In this document: positions 34,235-35,521 of the stretch, in pieces
How positions within the stretch are numbered: position 1 is the first letter of the stretch
Layout: every line of letters starts with the position of its first letter
From: CAZXCQ01 sp964639275
Lineage (GTDB): Bacteria; Desulfobacterota; DSM-4660; Desulfatiglandales; Desulfatiglandaceae
DNA length: 35,521 nucleotides
Direction of reading: 5' to 3'
NCBI GenBank assembly: GCA_964639275.1
Contig: CAZXCQ010000022.1
Location: 1-35,521 of the forward strand
Position numbers and translations under genes: made by a program
The notes under the pieces: model-generated
Seen by the model: only the letters and a program-made list of their open reading frames with translations
Told to the model about the DNA's origin: nothing
Database searches by the model: none

Positions 34235-35478
34235 CTATTTCACATACTGGTTGATTAAATTGAGATGTTCCTGGGTTGCCGCACCAGCTTCAGTTTCAGC
34301 CTTCTTCACTTCTGCCATGAAATCATCCACCAGCTTGTCGNNNNNNNNNNNNNNNNNNNNNNNNNNNNNNNNNNNNNNNNNNNNNNNNNNNNNNNNNNNN
34401 NNNNNNNNNNNNNNNNNNNNNNNNNNNNNNNNNNNNNNNNAGCTTCAGTTTCAGCCTTCTTCACTTCTGCCATGAAATCATCCACCAGCTTGTCGCCGAA
34501 TTGTTTTCTCAAATAATCAGTGACAGGCTTCTGGGTGACTTTCCTAAATTCTTCCCTTTCGGCTGCCGTAGGTGTATAGACTTTGACACCTTTCGATAAT
34601 AATTTGTCTATTTCTTGAGCTGCTAGGGTTTCGGACATGCCCCGGCAGACCTGCTCTGCATGTCTTCCGGCCTCAACCAGTATTTGCTGGTAGTCATTGG
34701 GCAAATTCTTAAACCATTTCTGATTGACGATCAGAAAAACCATATCCCACGTATGATTCGTAATTGAAGCATATTTGATGACTTCATCCAGACTGGCAAA
34801 AGATAAAACGGCGACTGGAGTTTCGAGGCCGTCGACAATTCCTGTTTGTATTGAGGTGTAGAGTTGATTGAAGGTGATCACCGGAGCCGCTGCGCCGCAG
34901 CTTTCCATAAATATCTTTAAGGCCTGGCTTTCAGGAATTCTAATTTTCAATCCTTTCAAATCTGCAGGTTTCTTAATCTGCCGCTTGGTTGTTCCAAAGG
35001 CCCGGCTGCCCCCATTGTCTGCCATGTATAGAGGAACAAAGCCGGCTTTCAGCCACAACTTGTTAAATTGCTCGCCCATGGGGCCTTCAAACACTCGCCA
35101 TGTTATTTCCGGCGACGAAAAGAGGAATGGGATGTAAATAAGATTTATCTCAGGAACATAAAGCGTCGCAGCAGCTGAAAAAACCGTACAGGCCTGGATC
35201 GCTCCCATTTTCGTTTGATCCACCATTTCCGGCATCGAGCCAAGCTGAAAGCCGGGGTATACCTCCACTTTGATGCCGCCCTGCGTATGGCGCTCAACAT
35301 AATCTTTAAACTCAAGGGTGGCTGCAGCGATCATATGCTTGTGGGGATCTGCCGGTCCGGGATTGCCGATCTTCATAATAATGGGACCGGCTTGCGGGGA
35401 CGTTATGCCACATAGCAGTAACAAAACAAGACCGGAAACCACCATCAAAACTGTCTTTAGCATGCGATCTTTTTTCAT
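34235..35478 (-). CDS. dctP: TRAP transporter solute-binding protein (DctP type), crossing an assembly gap
   Basis: A periplasmic receptor: signal peptide at residues 1-30 (KK, then a hydrophobic run VLMVVSGLVLLLLCG), then the TRAP DctP fold (RIPESQALKIFMESCGA, VDGLETPVAVLSFASLDEVI with the family Arg and ligand region). A 100-N gap (34341-34440) lies near the C-terminus, with 55 identical bases on either side. Joining the copies removes 155 bases and restores one frame: ...KKAETEAGAATQEHLNLI, NQYVK, stop at 34235-34237, 362 residues in all. The ligand is probably an organic or sugar acid. The membrane subunits dctQ and dctM are not in this window. AAAGGAGGT lies 6 bases before the ATG. Confidence 0.9.
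34341..34440. other. Scaffold gap (100 N) between overlapping contig ends
   Basis: The 55 bases before the gap (34286-34340) are identical to the 55 bases after it (34441-34495). A true tandem duplication would add 55 bases and break the dctP frame; collapsing the two gives an intact protein with a normal C-terminus. The gap is therefore best explained as a scaffolder failing to merge overlapping contigs. Confidence 0.9.
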
Positions 35479-35521
35479 TTTCTACCTCCTTTAAGGTTTC
35501 GTCAAAATAACCTTGCCAAGT

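Noticed and set aside
34306..34340. Apparent dctP C-terminus read through the N gap
   Set aside because: The frame after the gap is shifted because 155 extra bases are present; the merged sequence gives the proper end at 34235.

Overview
This window looks like a scaffold from an anaerobic Desulfobacterota (deltaproteobacterial) genome, probably a metagenome assembly. The evidence is the tmk-holB-ricT-metG block, several iron-sulfur and redox proteins (LUD, HTH/double-ferredoxin, FmdE, C_GCAxxG_C_C), a biotin-less carboxyltransferase of the PycB/OadA type, a TRAP solute receptor, and a 100-N scaffold gap flanked by identical 55-bp contig ends. Lineage is inferred from gene content only.

Layout: (1) 1-4842 is a mobile-element graveyard. 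It holds the start of one transposase, a two-frame IS630-type transposase, a truncated and frameshifted IS21-type element whose istA runs into a CHC2/TOPRIM primase-like gene before a truncated istB, and a broken GNAT acetyltransferase. (2) 4827-8301 has an MFS transporter, an exported TrmO/TsaA-like protein, and a gene-poor stretch with gene fragments and a ~90-bp direct repeat. (3) 8288-13907 is a metabolic island: a ComB-type phosphosulfolactate phosphatase and a BKACE beta-keto acid cleavage enzyme on the minus strand, divergent from an orphan NDP-forming acyl-CoA synthetase alpha subunit, a C_GCAxxG_C_C protein and a stand-alone histidinol-dehydrogenase-like enzyme that resembles sulfopropanediol dehydrogenase (HpsN). 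(4) 13983-18319 has a conserved unknown protein, a LUD protein, a winged-helix/ferredoxin protein and an FmdE-like protein, interspersed with palindromic repeat elements. (5) 18397-22843 is the housekeeping minus-strand operon tmk-holB-ricT-metG. (6) 23086-27698 has a DksA/TraR-like regulator with a near-consensus sigma70 promoter, translationally coupled to an amidase, then pycB/oadA and a radical SAM gene on the other strand. (7) 28209-31541 is a large zinc-ribbon/adenylate cyclase/ATPase/TPR regulator. (8) 31750-35478 is a minus-strand TRAP receptor, Gfo/Idh/MocA dehydrogenase and D-2-hydroxyacid dehydrogenase set, probably for uptake and oxidation of a sugar acid or related polyol.

The most interesting items are the IS21-plus-primase architecture, the possible organosulfonate/beta-keto acid island, a palindromic repeat family with one copy split at its hairpin apex by another palindromic element, the secreted TrmO homologue, and the demonstrably false assembly gap inside dctP. 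No tRNA, rRNA or CRISPR array was recognised.
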